From positions 1 to 64,000 of the forward strand of contig NZ_PQFZ01000010.1 of NCBI RefSeq assembly GCF_002917105.1: a DNA stretch of 64,000 nt, given 5' to 3'. Source of the stretch: Allobosea psychrotolerans. Lineage in GTDB: Bacteria > Pseudomonadota > Alphaproteobacteria > Rhizobiales > Beijerinckiaceae. A program made the position numbers and the translations under genes. Within the stretch, counting starts at the first letter, position 1. Each line of letters starts with the position of its first letter. Of this stretch, positions 1 through 8,113 are shown in pieces. Under the pieces are notes generated by a model. It was not told where the DNA came from and ran no database searches. It worked only from the letters and a program-made list of their open reading frames with translations.

Positions 1-153
1 GGGCGAGCCGGTCCGCACGATCCACAACACCGCTTCCACGAACATGCGGTTGTCGCGCCCAGACGAACCGCGCGTGCGCTCATCGCCGATGATATGGAGC
101 GACATCCGCTCCCACTGATCGTCTCTAAGAATCAAGCGGTCCAGAACGCCCAT
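1..153 (-). CDS. IS5-family transposase, N-terminal part (cut by window edge)
   Basis: The minus strand reads 51 uninterrupted codons from an ATG at 153 to the window edge. It begins MGVLDRLILRDDQWERMS and continues through GRDNRMFVEAVLWIVRTGSP. The pattern of a DDQWERM-like start, a GRDNR-F block and a VLWIVRTG block is the N-terminal region of IS5-type (IS427-like) transposases, which make the element's cut-and-paste enzyme. The DDE catalytic residues would lie beyond the window, so intactness cannot be judged. A GGAGG-type ribosome site lies just upstream (GGAGGCAGCC before the ATG). Family assignment is by recalled similarity. Confidence 0.75.
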   Translation of the reverse strand, partial: MGVLDRLILRDDQWERMSLHIIGDERTRGSSGRDNRMFVEAVLWIVRTGSP

Positions 154-191
154 GGCTGCCTCCAAAAGACAGCCTTGAATCACGCCAAATC

Positions 192-212
192 ACTCTTGGG
201 AATCCCAAGAGT
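192..212. repeat. 21-bp palindrome beside the IS5-type transposase
   Basis: Ten-base arms ACTCTTGGGA and TCCCAAGAGT flank a single central base. It sits 39 bases upstream of the transposase ATG, where the terminal inverted repeat or a promoter-shielding hairpin of the element would be expected. A CTAG tetramer follows at 222-225, right where a dispersed repeat starts. Whether this is the true IS end cannot be decided without the other end. Confidence 0.5.
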
Positions 213-222
213 CCACGCCACC

Positions 223-328
223 TAGAGCGTTTTCGAGCGAAGTGGATACCGGTTCGCGTGAAGAAAACGCGTCAAAACAAAGAGCTAGAGCGGTTGAACG
301 ATCCAATTGGGTCGTTCAACAGCTCTAG
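223..328 (+). repeat. Composite palindromic intergenic repeat, copy A (about 105 bp)
   Basis: Starts TAGAGCGTTTTCGAGCGAAG, contains GGATACCGGTTCGCGTGAAG and ends in a second palindrome built on GTTGAACGATCC / GGGTCGTTCAAC followed by CTCTAG. The same architecture occurs in reverse orientation at 4599-4700 and 35146-35247. It resembles RIME/REP-like elements common in Rhizobiales intergenic DNA. No coding potential. Confidence 0.75.
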
Positions 329-409
329 CCAGGCGCCGCAAACGAAAACGCCCGCCCCGGTTGTCCGGGGCGGGCGAGGCTAGCGACAGGTCGTTATGCG
401 TCTTGAGCG

Positions 410-847
410 TCAGCCGGCGGTGGGGGGAGTGGCCTCTCCGCCACGCCGGTCGGCCATGAACTGGTCGAACTCGGCCTTGTCCCGGGCCATGCGCAGCCGC
501 CCCAGAAAGTCGTGGAATTCGCGCTGCTCGTCCTCGAGGCGGCGCAGCGTCTCCTGGCGATATTCGTCGAAGGCGCGGTTGCCGCTCGAGGGGCCGCGAT
601 GCCAGCCGCCGCCAAAACCGCCACCCTCGCCGCCCATGCGGCTACGCAGACGGTCCATCTTCTCCTGGAGACGGCTCATCCGGTATTCCTGACGGCCGGC
701 CCCGGCATATCCGCATCCCATGCGACCACTCCCTATCGTGAAGGCCAGGGTCGCCAGACCCAGAGGCCACCAAACCATGAAGCCCAGGACCGTGAAGGCG
801 ATCCAGGCCCCTCTCCCAAACTCGTCCAGCTTCGCGACGATCGGCAT
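410..847 (-). CDS. DUF2852 domain membrane protein
   Basis: A 145-residue protein. A hydrophobic segment at about residues 14-38 (WIAFTVLGFMVWWPLGLATL) is followed by a Gly-rich linker (about 70-85) and a charged, probably helical C-terminal tail with FDEYRQETLRRLEDEQREFHDFL. This layout matches the alphaproteobacterial DUF2852 family, whose function is unknown. The ATG at 847 has a GAGGAAACA ribosome site. The gene stands alone, with a 17-bp palindrome just upstream in its promoter region, so it is probably controlled by a dimeric repressor. Confidence 0.8.
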   Translation of the reverse strand: MPIVAKLDEFGRGAWIAFTVLGFMVWWPLGLATLAFTIGSGRMGCGYAGAGRQEYRMSRLQEKMDRLRSRMGGEGGGFGGGWHRGPSSGNRAFDEYRQETLRRLEDEQREFHDFLGRLRMARDKAEFDQFMADRRGGEATPPTAG

Positions 848-874
848 TGTTTCCTCACCGTGGAAAGGCGTGAA

Positions 875-904
875 TGTAAATCACATTTACATAAATGGAT
901 GCAA
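875..904 (-). promoter_or_regulatory. Putative promoter with 17-bp operator upstream of the DUF2852 gene
   Basis: TGTAAATCACATTTACA (875-891) is a perfect inverted repeat with 7-bp arms and a 3-bp centre. On the minus strand TTGCAT (899-904) would be the -35, with an AT-rich TTTACA/TTACAT -10 about 17-19 bases on, so the palindrome fills the spacer and -10, the usual place for a repressor operator. It begins 28 bases upstream of the start codon. The TetR gene at 1056-1703 is the nearest candidate regulator, which is inference only. Confidence 0.45.
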
Positions 905-962
905 CCGGGCCTTTTGTCAAGATGGGCCTGCAGAAGCGCTTCCGGCAGAAGCCCTTCCAAAG

Positions 963-996
963 AGAGCGGACACCGATTCGCGTGAAGAAATCGCGC
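963..996 (+). repeat. Partial copy of the composite intergenic repeat
   Basis: The stretch with GATTCGCGTGAAGAAATCGCG resembles the central GGTTCGCGTGAAGAAAACGCG of copy A, but the second palindrome is missing. It looks like a decayed fragment in the gap between the DUF2852 and TetR genes. Nothing else is recognisable in that gap apart from the operator at 875-891. Confidence 0.45.
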
Positions 997-1055
997 CAGA
1001 CCGGAAAGCGAGGGTATTTTCTGATCAGGATGCATCGCCACCTGATCGGCGCGCG

Positions 1056-1703
1056 CTAGCCGCGCGTATCCGAGCCCAGCCCCAGCCCTTGCAGATAGAT
1101 CAGCATGCCGGCTTCGAGCAGCTCCGCGGCCGACATCGGCAAGGGCCGCCGGCCGCCATCGGCGCGGCCGAACAAGGCGGCGACGCCGTGCGACATCGCC
1201 CAGACATGCAGCGCCATCATCAGCGCCGGCGGGCGCTTTGTCGCCGGCAGCAAGGCGATCAGCGCCTCCGAAGCTGCGCGCAGGCCCTGGAACGCGCGAT
1301 CCGCCGCACTGCGCAGTTCGGGGCTCGCATCGAGCGGCACCCCGGCCTCGAACATCGCCGAGTAATAGGCCGGCTCGTCATGGGCGAAGGCCAGATAGGC
1401 ACGTCCGAGCCGGTGGAACGCCGTCTCCGGATCCGGCCTGCCCTGGTCCCAGGCGCGCGACAGCGCCGCCTCGAACACCAGGAAGCCGCGCGCCGCGACA
1501 TCGGCCAGCAGCGCGTCCTTGTCGCGGTAGTGCCGATAGGGCGCCGCCGGGCTGACGCCGGCAAGCCGCGCGGCTTCGGCGAAGGTGAAGCCATTGGGGC
1601 CCTTCTCCCCGATCAGCCCGAGCGCGGCGCGCACGAGCTCTTCCTTGAGATTGCCGTGATGATAGCCGCGTGGCGGATCGGGGGTATTGCGCTTCCAGCT
1701 CAT
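1056..1703 (-). CDS. TetR/AcrR-family transcriptional regulator
   Basis: A 215-residue protein taken from the ATG at 1703 (MSWKRN), because the upstream extension is low-complexity and overlaps ybgC. Residues about 13-60 (GYHHGNLKEELVRAAL, then FTFAEAARLAGVSPAAPYRHYRDKDALLADVA) form a typical TetR helix-turn-helix. The C-terminal part, with an RAYLAFAHDEPAYYSAMFE segment, resembles the TetR C-terminal type often called WHG. It would act as a dimeric, ligand-responsive repressor. It lies downstream of ybgC on the same strand (44 bases) and upstream of DUF2852; the palindrome at 875-891 is a possible target. Confidence 0.85.
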   Translation of the reverse strand: MSWKRNTPDPPRGYHHGNLKEELVRAALGLIGEKGPNGFTFAEAARLAGVSPAAPYRHYRDKDALLADVAARGFLVFEAALSRAWDQGRPDPETAFHRLGRAYLAFAHDEPAYYSAMFEAGVPLDASPELRSAADRAFQGLRAASEALIALLPATKRPPALMMALHVWAMSHGVAALFGRADGGRRPLPMSAAELLEAGMLIYLQGLGLGSDTRG

Positions 1704-1746
1704 GTATCGAGCGCTAACATGGCGCCAGGCCAGCGTCGACCAGACA

Positions 1747-2157
1747 TTATGCGTCGTCCGTCCCGTCCTCGAGCCTGCGCCTGAGTCCGTCCGGAATCCG
1801 CCGCGCCCGCCCGCCGCCGACGCAGGCGACCAGGACCTGGGCCGTGACCAGGACCTCCTCGCCGCGCAGCACCCGCTGCTCGACATCCATCGTCGCCCCG
1901 CGCGCCGCGACCGAGCGTGTCTCCACCGTCAAAAGATCGTCCATCACCGCCGGCCTGATGAACTCGATCGCCATCTTGCGCACGGCGAAGCCGAGCGCGG
2001 TGCCGCCATCGAACAATTCGCGCTGCGCGATGCCCAGCGACCGGATCAATTCGGTGCGCCCGCGCTCCATGAAGCGCAGATAGGAGGCGTGGTAGACGAC
2101 GCCGGAAAAATCGGTGTCCTCGTAATAGACGCGGACGGAAAGCCGGTGGACGGTCAC
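1747..2157 (-). CDS. ybgC: YbgC-type acyl-CoA thioesterase (hotdog fold)
   Basis: A 136-residue protein with the single-hotdog YbgC signature YYEDTDFSGVVYHASYLRFM at residues 11-30; Asp16 and His23 keep the spacing of the catalytic pair in this family. YbgC hydrolyses short acyl-CoA or acyl-ACP thioesters and is normally the first gene of tol-pal. Here the downstream same-strand neighbour is a TetR gene rather than tolQ, and a glycosyltransferase separates it from ruvB, so the usual ruvCAB-ybgC-tolQRAB-pal string is broken. Start ATG at 2157. Confidence 0.85.
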   Translation of the reverse strand: MTVHRLSVRVYYEDTDFSGVVYHASYLRFMERGRTELIRSLGIAQRELFDGGTALGFAVRKMAIEFIRPAVMDDLLTVETRSVAARGATMDVEQRVLRGEEVLVTAQVLVACVGGGRARRIPDGLRRRLEDGTDDA

Positions 2158-2241
2158 GATCGAATACTCTGCTGAGCGAAGGCGCCGCGTGCGGGGATGC
2201 AGCGCCTCGGCAATGGGTCCACCGGCCCTCTAGAGCCGGAT

Positions 2242-2280
2242 GATGTCAGATGGAATCACAAAGTGATCCCATCTGACATC
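2242..2280. repeat. Long perfect hairpin, intergenic
   Basis: Arms GATGTCAGATGG (2242-2253) and CCATCTGACATC (2269-2280) are perfect over 12 bp and continue inward with ATCAC/GTGAT. The hairpin lies between the diverging ybgC and glycosyltransferase genes, inside a longer repeat-like stretch (about 2231-2345). It has no T-run, so it is more likely a dispersed palindromic element than a terminator. Confidence 0.55.
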
Positions 2281-2511
2281 TGAATCCGTCTCGCATCCAG
2301 GCGTGAGAGCAGGATCAAGGCGAAAACCGGCGCCCACTTCCTCGCACCCTGCCCTCACATGATCCGGCGCAGCCGTGAGCCTGAAACAATCCGGCAACGC
2401 CAGGCGACATTTCCGTCGATCAACTGCCCAAGAAGCGCCACGCCGCGGCAGCGGCATCCGCAGCGACAACGGTTGCCGGGCAGTTCCGTCCGGACGCAGC
2501 ACGAGGCGCGG

Positions 2512-4503
2512 ATGGCTCTGCATCAGACAGTCTACAAGATAGCCGACAGCACATGGTGGCAGCGAAAGGGCTCCTATGCGCGCGCCGCGACACGGTTGTG
2601 CTATTGGCTGGCGACCCCCCAGCGGATGTCCCGACGTCTGGAACTGGCCAGGCAGCGCTACTCGAGCGGCGGCTGGCCAGCCGTCGGAGACCTGCTCGCA
2701 GCCCCCTTCGCGCCTCCGGCCATGCGGCCCCGGGCCGGATTTTCCTACGGCAAATGGATTTCGTCCTACGACACGTTGAGCGGCGCCGACCGGTCCGCGA
2801 TCCGCCGCCATATCGCGGCCATGCCACGCCGTCCGCAGATCTCAGTGGTGGTTCCGGCCTATCAGACGCCCGCGCGCATCCTGCGCGAAACGATCGAGTC
2901 GGTGCGCGGCCAGGTCTATCCGCATTGGGAGCTTTGCATCGTCGACGACGCATCACCCTCGAGCCACGTCACCGACATCCTGCGCGAGCAGGCCGCGCTG
3001 GACTCGCGCATTCGCTGGATCCGCCGCGAGACAAACGGCGGCATCGCGGAGGCGACCAATAGCGCGCTCGCGCTCGCAACAGGCGAATTCGTCGCCCTGC
3101 TCGACCATGACGACCTGCTGGCCGAGCGGGCGCTCTATGAAATCGCCGCCGAGCTGGAGCGCCATCCCGCGACCGATCTGCTGTTTTCCGACGAGGACAA
3201 GGTCGATGAGCGGGGCCGGCGCAGCGAGCCTTATTTCAAGCCGGAATACAGTTACGATCTGTTGCTGGGCCAGAACCTGATCAACCATCTCGCGGTCTAT
3301 CGCAGGGCCTTGCTCGAGCGGGTCGGCGGCCTCGATCCATCGCTGGACGGCAGCCAGGATTACGATCTCGCCTTGCGCGCGATCGAAGCGATCGATCCGA
3401 GCCGCATCCGGCATATTCCGTTCGTTCTGTATCACTGGCGGCAGGAATCCGGTGGCGGCTCCTTCTCGCAGCGGCGCCTGGAAGCCTGCCTGCGCAATGC
3501 CCGCATGGCCGTAAGACGGCATCTCGACCGCATGGGGCACAGTGCCGCCAAGGTTTCGGAAGCGCCGCTCGCCAGGATATGGAACCGTGTCGAATGGCCG
3601 GTTCCTGATCCGGCGCCCCTCGTCACGGTCATCGTGCCGACGCGCGATCGCGCCGCACTCCTGCGCAGCTGCATGGACGGGCTGCTGCGAAAGACGGCCT
3701 ATCCCGCGCTCGAGATCATCGTCGTCGACAATGGCAGCGTCGAGGACGATGCGCTGGCTCTCCTGGATACCCTCGAGCAGGACGACCGCGTGCGCATCCT
3801 GCGCGTCGATGGAGAGTTCAATTACTCCGCCCTGAACAATCTCGCCGCCCGCCAGGCGCGGGGCGATATCCTGCTCCTGCTCAACAACGACATCGAGGTC
3901 ATTGCCGACGACTGGCTCAACGAACTCGTCAGCCTCGCAGTTCGACCCGATATCGGCGCTGTCGGCGCGAAACTCCTCTATGGCAGCGGAAAGATCCAGC
4001 ATGCCGGGGTCAGGCTCGGTGCCGGCTCCTTCGAGAACGGCCCGGGCATCGCCGGCCATATCGGCCTGTTCCGCAGCGCCACGGACCCAGGCTATTTCGG
4101 CCATCTCGGCCTGACCCGGGATGTCGGTGCCGTCACCGGAGCCTGCCTGGCGATCCGCCGCGAGGTCTACGAGGCTGTCGGGGGCCTGGACGACACCCGG
4201 CTCAAGGTCGCCTTCAACGACGTCGACCTGTGCATGAAGGTCCGCCAGCACGGCCTGCGCGTCGTCTGGACGCCCAACGCCGTGCTCTACCATCTTGAAT
4301 CGGCTTCGCGTCCCTCCGACGACAGGCCGGACACGCGAGACCGCTTCCACCGCGAATGCCGCTTCATGCAGGCGTCCTGGCGCGGCGAATTGCTGAACGA
4401 TCCGTTCTACAGCCCCAATTTCGACAATGCCGCTGAGGATTTTGCGCTCGCATGGCCGCCGCGACAGCGGACGTCCTGGGAGCGATGGCGCAATCTCAGA
4501 TGA
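2512..4503 (+). CDS. Two-domain family 2 glycosyltransferase
   Basis: Starting at MALHQT (2512) the protein has 663 residues. An in-frame ATG at 2359 would add 51 Arg/Gln/Pro-rich residues that look non-coding. A first GT2 domain starts at about residue 107 (ISVVVPAYQTPARILRETIESV) with donor-binding DHDD (FVALLDHDDLLAE) and SDEDK motifs. A second starts at about residue 367 (VTVIVPTRDRAALLRSCMDGLL) with LLLLNNDIEV and a DVDLCMK acid motif. Such tandem GT2 proteins build surface polysaccharides from nucleotide sugars. No signal peptide or membrane helices are apparent and no other polysaccharide gene is adjacent, so the substrate is unknown. It sits between ruvB and ybgC in the opposite orientation. 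Confidence 0.8.
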   Translation: MALHQTVYKIADSTWWQRKGSYARAATRLCYWLATPQRMSRRLELARQRYSSGGWPAVGDLLAAPFAPPAMRPRAGFSYGKWISSYDTLSGADRSAIRRHIAAMPRRPQISVVVPAYQTPARILRETIESVRGQVYPHWELCIVDDASPSSHVTDILREQAALDSRIRWIRRETNGGIAEATNSALALATGEFVALLDHDDLLAERALYEIAAELERHPATDLLFSDEDKVDERGRRSEPYFKPEYSYDLLLGQNLINHLAVYRRALLERVGGLDPSLDGSQDYDLALRAIEAIDPSRIRHIPFVLYHWRQESGGGSFSQRRLEACLRNARMAVRRHLDRMGHSAAKVSEAPLARIWNRVEWPVPDPAPLVTVIVPTRDRAALLRSCMDGLLRKTAYPALEIIVVDNGSVEDDALALLDTLEQDDRVRILRVDGEFNYSALNNLAARQARGDILLLLNNDIEVIADDWLNELVSLAVRPDIGAVGAKLLYGSGKIQHAGVRLGAGSFENGPGIAGHIGLFRSATDPGYFGHLGLTRDVGAVTGACLAIRREVYEAVGGLDDTRLKVAFNDVDLCMKVRQHGLRVVWTPNAVLYHLESASRPSDDRPDTRDRFHRECRFMQASWRGELLNDPFYSPNFDNAAEDFALAWPPRQRTSWERWRNLR

Positions 4504-4598
4504 GGAGGCGAACCCACCGACGCCCCCAATGCCAAGACAGCAGGCATATGGCTATATATCTGCCCGGAGCCTGCGATCGACGAGTCGGTCTGGGCGCC

Positions 4599-4700
4599 AG
4601 AGCATTTTCGCGTTTCTCCAAATCGCGGAAATGCTCTGCCCTATTGTTCTATCGCATTGTCTTCGCGCGAACCGCTGTCCGCTTCGCTCGAAAATGCTCT
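4599..4700 (-). repeat. Composite palindromic intergenic repeat, copy B
   Basis: In reverse complement it starts AGAGCATTTTCGAGCGAAG, has GCGGTTCGCGCGAAGAC in the middle and ends AACGCGAAAATGCTCT, the same layout as copies A and C. Its edge coincides with the stop codon of the DUF3828 gene: the TAG at 4699-4701 overlaps the first bases of the repeat, suggesting insertion at, or recruitment of, the stop. Confidence 0.7.
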
Positions 4701-5250
4701 AACGCTTGCAGGGCTTTTTCATGAAGGAGCCGCAGTCATAGGGCTGCGAAAGCTGGCTGCGAACCGTGTAGTCCTTGCCGTCCATCCGGTTGACGATGTC
4801 GTCGATGCGCCAGCGGCCATCTTCCAGCTTCATCCGGAAGGTGACGCGCACCGGGCCGAAGCTGATGAAGTCGGCGAAGACCGTGGCGCTCGCGACCGAG
4901 CGCTCGGCGACCGTGACGCGCAGTTGCTTGACCTCCCCATCCTGCCCGCTGATGAAGGGATCAGAGCCGATATTGCCCTGATCGCCGCTCTCTTTCATGA
5001 ATTGCTCGTCACGCGCGAACAACGCCGAGAGCTCCTTGGTCATCAACCGCTGCCGGTGCGGCGGCCGGAAGGGCGGCTGGGCGGCCTTGCCGGCCTCGAT
5101 GCCGGCAAGCTCGCGGATCGTGATCGCATAGGCCTCGCGGACCGTGGCTTCAGGCGAGGTTTCGGCCGCATAGGCCGCCCCTGCCCCAACAGCCGGCAGC
5201 AGCGTCAACGCCATCGCCGGCAGAGCAAACCTGATCGTCGCCAGCATCAC
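4699..5250 (-). CDS. Secreted DUF3828-like protein
   Basis: A 183-residue protein with an N-terminal signal peptide (hydrophobic [19 protein letters not shown], cleavage near AYA-AE at residue 28). The mature part has an NTF2/SnoaL-like feel: an N-terminal helix ([18 protein letters not shown]), then a domain ending [20 protein letters not shown], typical of DUF3828 proteins of unknown role. Two Cys near the C-terminus ([11 protein letters not shown]) could form a disulfide. Its ATG overlaps the ruvB stop by 4 bases, implying translational coupling to the ruv genes. The family name is a moderate-confidence recollection. Confidence 0.7.
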   Translation of the reverse strand: MMLATIRFALPAMALTLLPAVGAGAAYAAETSPEATVREAYAITIRELAGIEAGKAAQPPFRPPHRQRLMTKELSALFARDEQFMKESGDQGNIGSDPFISGQDGEVKQLRVTVAERSVASATVFADFISFGPVRVTFRMKLEDGRWRIDDIVNRMDGKDYTVRSQLSQPYDCGSFMKKPCKR

Positions 5251-6299
5251 TCCTCCTCGCCATCGCCGAACAGCCCGAACTGCGCCGTCTCGCGCACCGG
5301 CTCCGGCATGCCGAGATGGCGGAATGCGTGCGGCGTCAGAAGCCGGCCGCGCGGAGTGCGCTGGATGAAGCCCTGCTGCAGCAGAAAGGGCTCGATGATC
5401 TCCTCGATCGCATCGCGCGGCTCCGAAAGCGAGGCGGCGATCGTCTCGATCCCGACCGGGCCGCCGCCGAAATTGATCGCGACCATGGTGAGGTAGCGCC
5501 GGTCCATCTGGTCTAGGCCGATCGCATCGACATCGAGCAGGTGCAGCGCCTTGTCGGCGACCGAGCGCGTGACGATGGCGTCCCCGTCGACAATGGCGAA
5601 ATCGCGCACGCGCCTGAGCAGGCGTCCGGCGATGCGCGGCGTTCCGCGCGAGCGCTTGGCGATCTCGTTGGCGCCGTCATCGGACATCGGCACGCCGAGC
5701 ACGCGAGCGCCCCGCGCGACGATGCCCTGCAATTCCTCGACCGTGTAGAACTGGAGCCGGATCGGGATGCCGAAGCGGTCGCGCAGCGGCGTCGTCAACA
5801 GGCCGGCCCGGGTGGTGGCGCCGACCAGCGTGAATTTGGGCAGGTCGATCTTGACCGAGCGCGCGGCCGGCCCCTCGCCGATGATCAGATCGAGCTGATA
5901 ATCCTCCATCGCCGGGTAGAGGATTTCCTCGACCGCCGGGCTGAGCCGGTGGATCTCGTCGATGAAGAGCACGTCGCGCTCCTCGAGATTGGTGAGCTGC
6001 GCCGCGAGATCGCCGGCCTTGGCGATGACGGGCCCCGAGGTCGAGCGGAAATTGACGCCGAGCTCGCGCGCCACGATCTGCGCCAGCGTCGTCTTCCCGA
6101 GCCCCGGCGGACCGACGAAGAGGACGTGGTCGAGCGCATCGCCGCGCGACTTGGCGGCGTTGATGAAGACCTGGAGATTGGCCCGCGCCGCCGCCTGGCC
6201 GGTGAAATCGGCAAGCGAGAGCGGCCGCAGCGAGCTCTCGCTATCGTCGTCGCGACGGTCGGCGGTCATCAGGCCGGGGCGGCGCGGCGCATCGCTCAC
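5247..6299 (-). CDS. ruvB: Holliday junction DNA helicase RuvB
   Basis: A 350-residue AAA+ ATPase that drives branch migration of Holliday junctions with RuvA. Walker [10 protein letters not shown] is at residues 63-71, Walker [10 protein letters not shown] at 111-119, sensor 1 around LVGATTRAG, the arginine-finger region around LRDRFG, and the C-terminal winged helix has [13 protein letters not shown]. Length is normal. The start overlaps the stop of the GNAT gene by 4 bases, and its stop overlaps the DUF3828 start by 4, so the set is translated in a coupled way. Confidence 0.97.
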   Translation of the reverse strand: MSDAPRRPGLMTADRRDDDSESSLRPLSLADFTGQAAARANLQVFINAAKSRGDALDHVLFVGPPGLGKTTLAQIVARELGVNFRSTSGPVIAKAGDLAAQLTNLEERDVLFIDEIHRLSPAVEEILYPAMEDYQLDLIIGEGPAARSVKIDLPKFTLVGATTRAGLLTTPLRDRFGIPIRLQFYTVEELQGIVARGARVLGVPMSDDGANEIAKRSRGTPRIAGRLLRRVRDFAIVDGDAIVTRSVADKALHLLDVDAIGLDQMDRRYLTMVAINFGGGPVGIETIAASLSEPRDAIEEIIEPFLLQQGFIQRTPRGRLLTPHAFRHLGMPEPVRETAQFGLFGDGEEE

Positions 6300-6784
6300 A
6301 ATTCGATCTCCAATTCGAGCGCATCACGCACGGGCAGGTCCTGATAACCCGTCTTGATGATCGTCGGGATCACCGAGCGATAGGCGTCGATCGCCTCGAC
6401 ATAAAGCCCCGAGAAGCGAAAGCCGCATTTCTGGTAGAAGGCGAGGCCGGGCATGTTGTCATTGGTCAGCATCGCCCGCAGCTTGACCGCGCCCTTGGCC
6501 TTGGCCGCAGTCTTGACCGCATCGAGAATCTGAATCGCCGCACCTTGCCCCTGAGCCACGGAATGCAGCGCACAGAGCAGCGCGACATCGCCGCGCATGG
6601 TCCAGCTCGCATAGGCCATCGCCTTGCCATCCGGCGCGAAGACGCCGAGCAGATCGAGCTCGGCGCAGTCATAGACATGCAGGCCGATCATCATGCTGTG
6701 CGAGCCCCAGCTCGCCATCATCAGCGCCAGGAACGCGCTCTTGTCCTCGACGTCGCGGATGATGCCGGCGCTGGGCGCACTCAC
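6296..6784 (-). CDS. GNAT-family N-acetyltransferase embedded in the ruv operon
   Basis: A 162-residue protein. The acetyl-CoA pyrophosphate-binding loop is visible as [16 protein letters not shown] (about residues 76-91, the Q-x-x-G-x-G/A motif) and motif B as [15 protein letters not shown] (about 109-123). The C-terminus [11 protein letters not shown] is also GNAT-like. Its acceptor is unknown. It is translationally coupled on both sides: 4-base overlaps with ruvA upstream and ruvB downstream. Possible targets are a protein N-terminus, a lysine or a small molecule; modification of RuvA or RuvB is speculation. Confidence 0.85.
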   Translation of the reverse strand: MSAPSAGIIRDVEDKSAFLALMMASWGSHSMMIGLHVYDCAELDLLGVFAPDGKAMAYASWTMRGDVALLCALHSVAQGQGAAIQILDAVKTAAKAKGAVKLRAMLTNDNMPGLAFYQKCGFRFSGLYVEAIDAYRSVIPTIIKTGYQDLPVRDALELEIEL

Positions 6785-7398
6785 TTCGCCAATTCCTTCA
6801 GCCCAAGCTTGATGAGCTGCGCCGTGCCGGCCCCCTCGCCCGCCGCCCGCGACGCCGCCGCCACGGCAGCGACGGCCTGTGCCTGTGGGTAGCCGAGATT
6901 CGACAGCGCCGAGACGGCATCGGCCACCGGCTGCGGCAGTTTCCTGTCCTCCAGCGCGCCAGCGAGCTGCGCGACACCGGGATCGATATGGCCGAAGGCC
7001 GGTGCCTTGTCCTTGAGCTCGGCGCAGATACGCTGCGCGAGCTTGGGCCCGACGCCGGAGGCGCGCGCCACGGCCGCCTTGTCGTTGGTGGCGATCGCAG
7101 TCGCCAGCGCGCCAGGCTCCAGGATGGAGAGGATCGCGAGCGCGACTTTGGCCCCGACGCCCTGGACCATCTGCATCAACCGGAACCAGTCGCGCTCATT
7201 GTCGGAGAGGAAGCCGTAGAGCCGGATCGCATCTTCGCGCACATGCGTCTCGATCGAGAGCGCCGCCGCCACGCCGGGCTTGGGCAGGCGCTGCAGGGTT
7301 CGCGACGAGCATTGCACGACATAGCCGACGCCCTGCACGTCGATGATGACGAAATCCTCACCATAGGAATCGATCAGGCCCTTGAGCTTACCGATCAT
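6781..7398 (-). CDS. ruvA: Holliday junction branch migration protein RuvA
   Basis: A 205-residue protein starting [21 protein letters not shown], the RuvA OB-fold domain. A helix-hairpin-helix region follows ([16 protein letters not shown] and [17 protein letters not shown]), and domain III at the C-terminus ends [16 protein letters not shown]...[11 protein letters not shown]. It binds four-way junctions as a tetramer and loads RuvB. ruvC lies 42 bases upstream on the same strand. Confidence 0.97.
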   Translation of the reverse strand: MIGKLKGLIDSYGEDFVIIDVQGVGYVVQCSSRTLQRLPKPGVAAALSIETHVREDAIRLYGFLSDNERDWFRLMQMVQGVGAKVALAILSILEPGALATAIATNDKAAVARASGVGPKLAQRICAELKDKAPAFGHIDPGVAQLAGALEDRKLPQPVADAVSALSNLGYPQAQAVAAVAAASRAAGEGAGTAQLIKLGLKELAK

Positions 7399-7440
7399 CG
7401 AAGGCCTCGCCGCTTGGAGCAGGATACAAGCTGTAGCGCC

Positions 7441-7956
7441 TCACGCGGAAACCCGCATCTGCGCGACCAGGGTCCGCATGCCGCGATGCTGGGCATGACA
7501 AATCGCGACCGCCAGCGCATCGGCCGCATCCGCGGACTTCGTCTCCGCCTTGGGCAGCAACACGCGGATCATCATCTGGACCTGCTTCTTGTCGGCATGG
7601 CCGACGCCGACCACCGTTTTCTTGACGAGGTTGGCCGCATATTCCGCAACGTCCAACCCCGCCAGCGCCGGCACGACCACGGCGATGCCGCGTGCCTGGC
7701 CGAGCTTCAGCGCCGATTGCGGGTCGCGGTTGACGAAGGTCTCCTCGACCGCGACTTCGTCGGGCGTCCAGGTCGCGATCACGCGGCTGATGCCCTCATG
7801 CAATTGCCGCAGCCTCTCGCCCAGCGAAAGCGTGCCGTCGCTCTCGACGCAGCCGCAGGCGACGAAGCTGAGCTTGCTGCCTTCCGAGACGACGACGCCC
7901 CAGCCGGTCTTCCGGAGACCGGGGTCGAGACCAAGAATGCGAATCGGAGGTGCCAT
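7441..7956 (-). CDS. ruvC: Crossover junction endodeoxyribonuclease RuvC
   Basis: A 171-residue RNase H-fold resolvase. The acidic catalytic residues are in place: Asp11 in ILGLDPGLRKTGWG, Glu71 in VAVEETFVNRDP, and Asp143/Asp146 in SADAADALAVAICHA, with spacing like E. coli D7/E66/D138/D141. It cuts Holliday junctions symmetrically together with RuvAB. It is the first gene of the ruv set on the minus strand, with yebC 1 kb further upstream and a TSUP permease gene on the other strand between them. Confidence 0.97.
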   Translation of the reverse strand: MAPPIRILGLDPGLRKTGWGVVVSEGSKLSFVACGCVESDGTLSLGERLRQLHEGISRVIATWTPDEVAVEETFVNRDPQSALKLGQARGIAVVVPALAGLDVAEYAANLVKKTVVGVGHADKKQVQMMIRVLLPKAETKSADAADALAVAICHAQHRGMRTLVAQMRVSA

Positions 7957-8113
7957 GTGAAGATGAGCCTAAACCGTGGACACCCTTTGTTCCATCTCCG
8001 TCCTAACGATCGATGACCGGCGCGCATCGATCGCATCACAAGGAAAGAGTTGCCCGCAGCCGGAGATCCATGTTGGTGCGAAGAGAACGTCCTTCTCCTC
8101 TCGCCCTCCGCAG

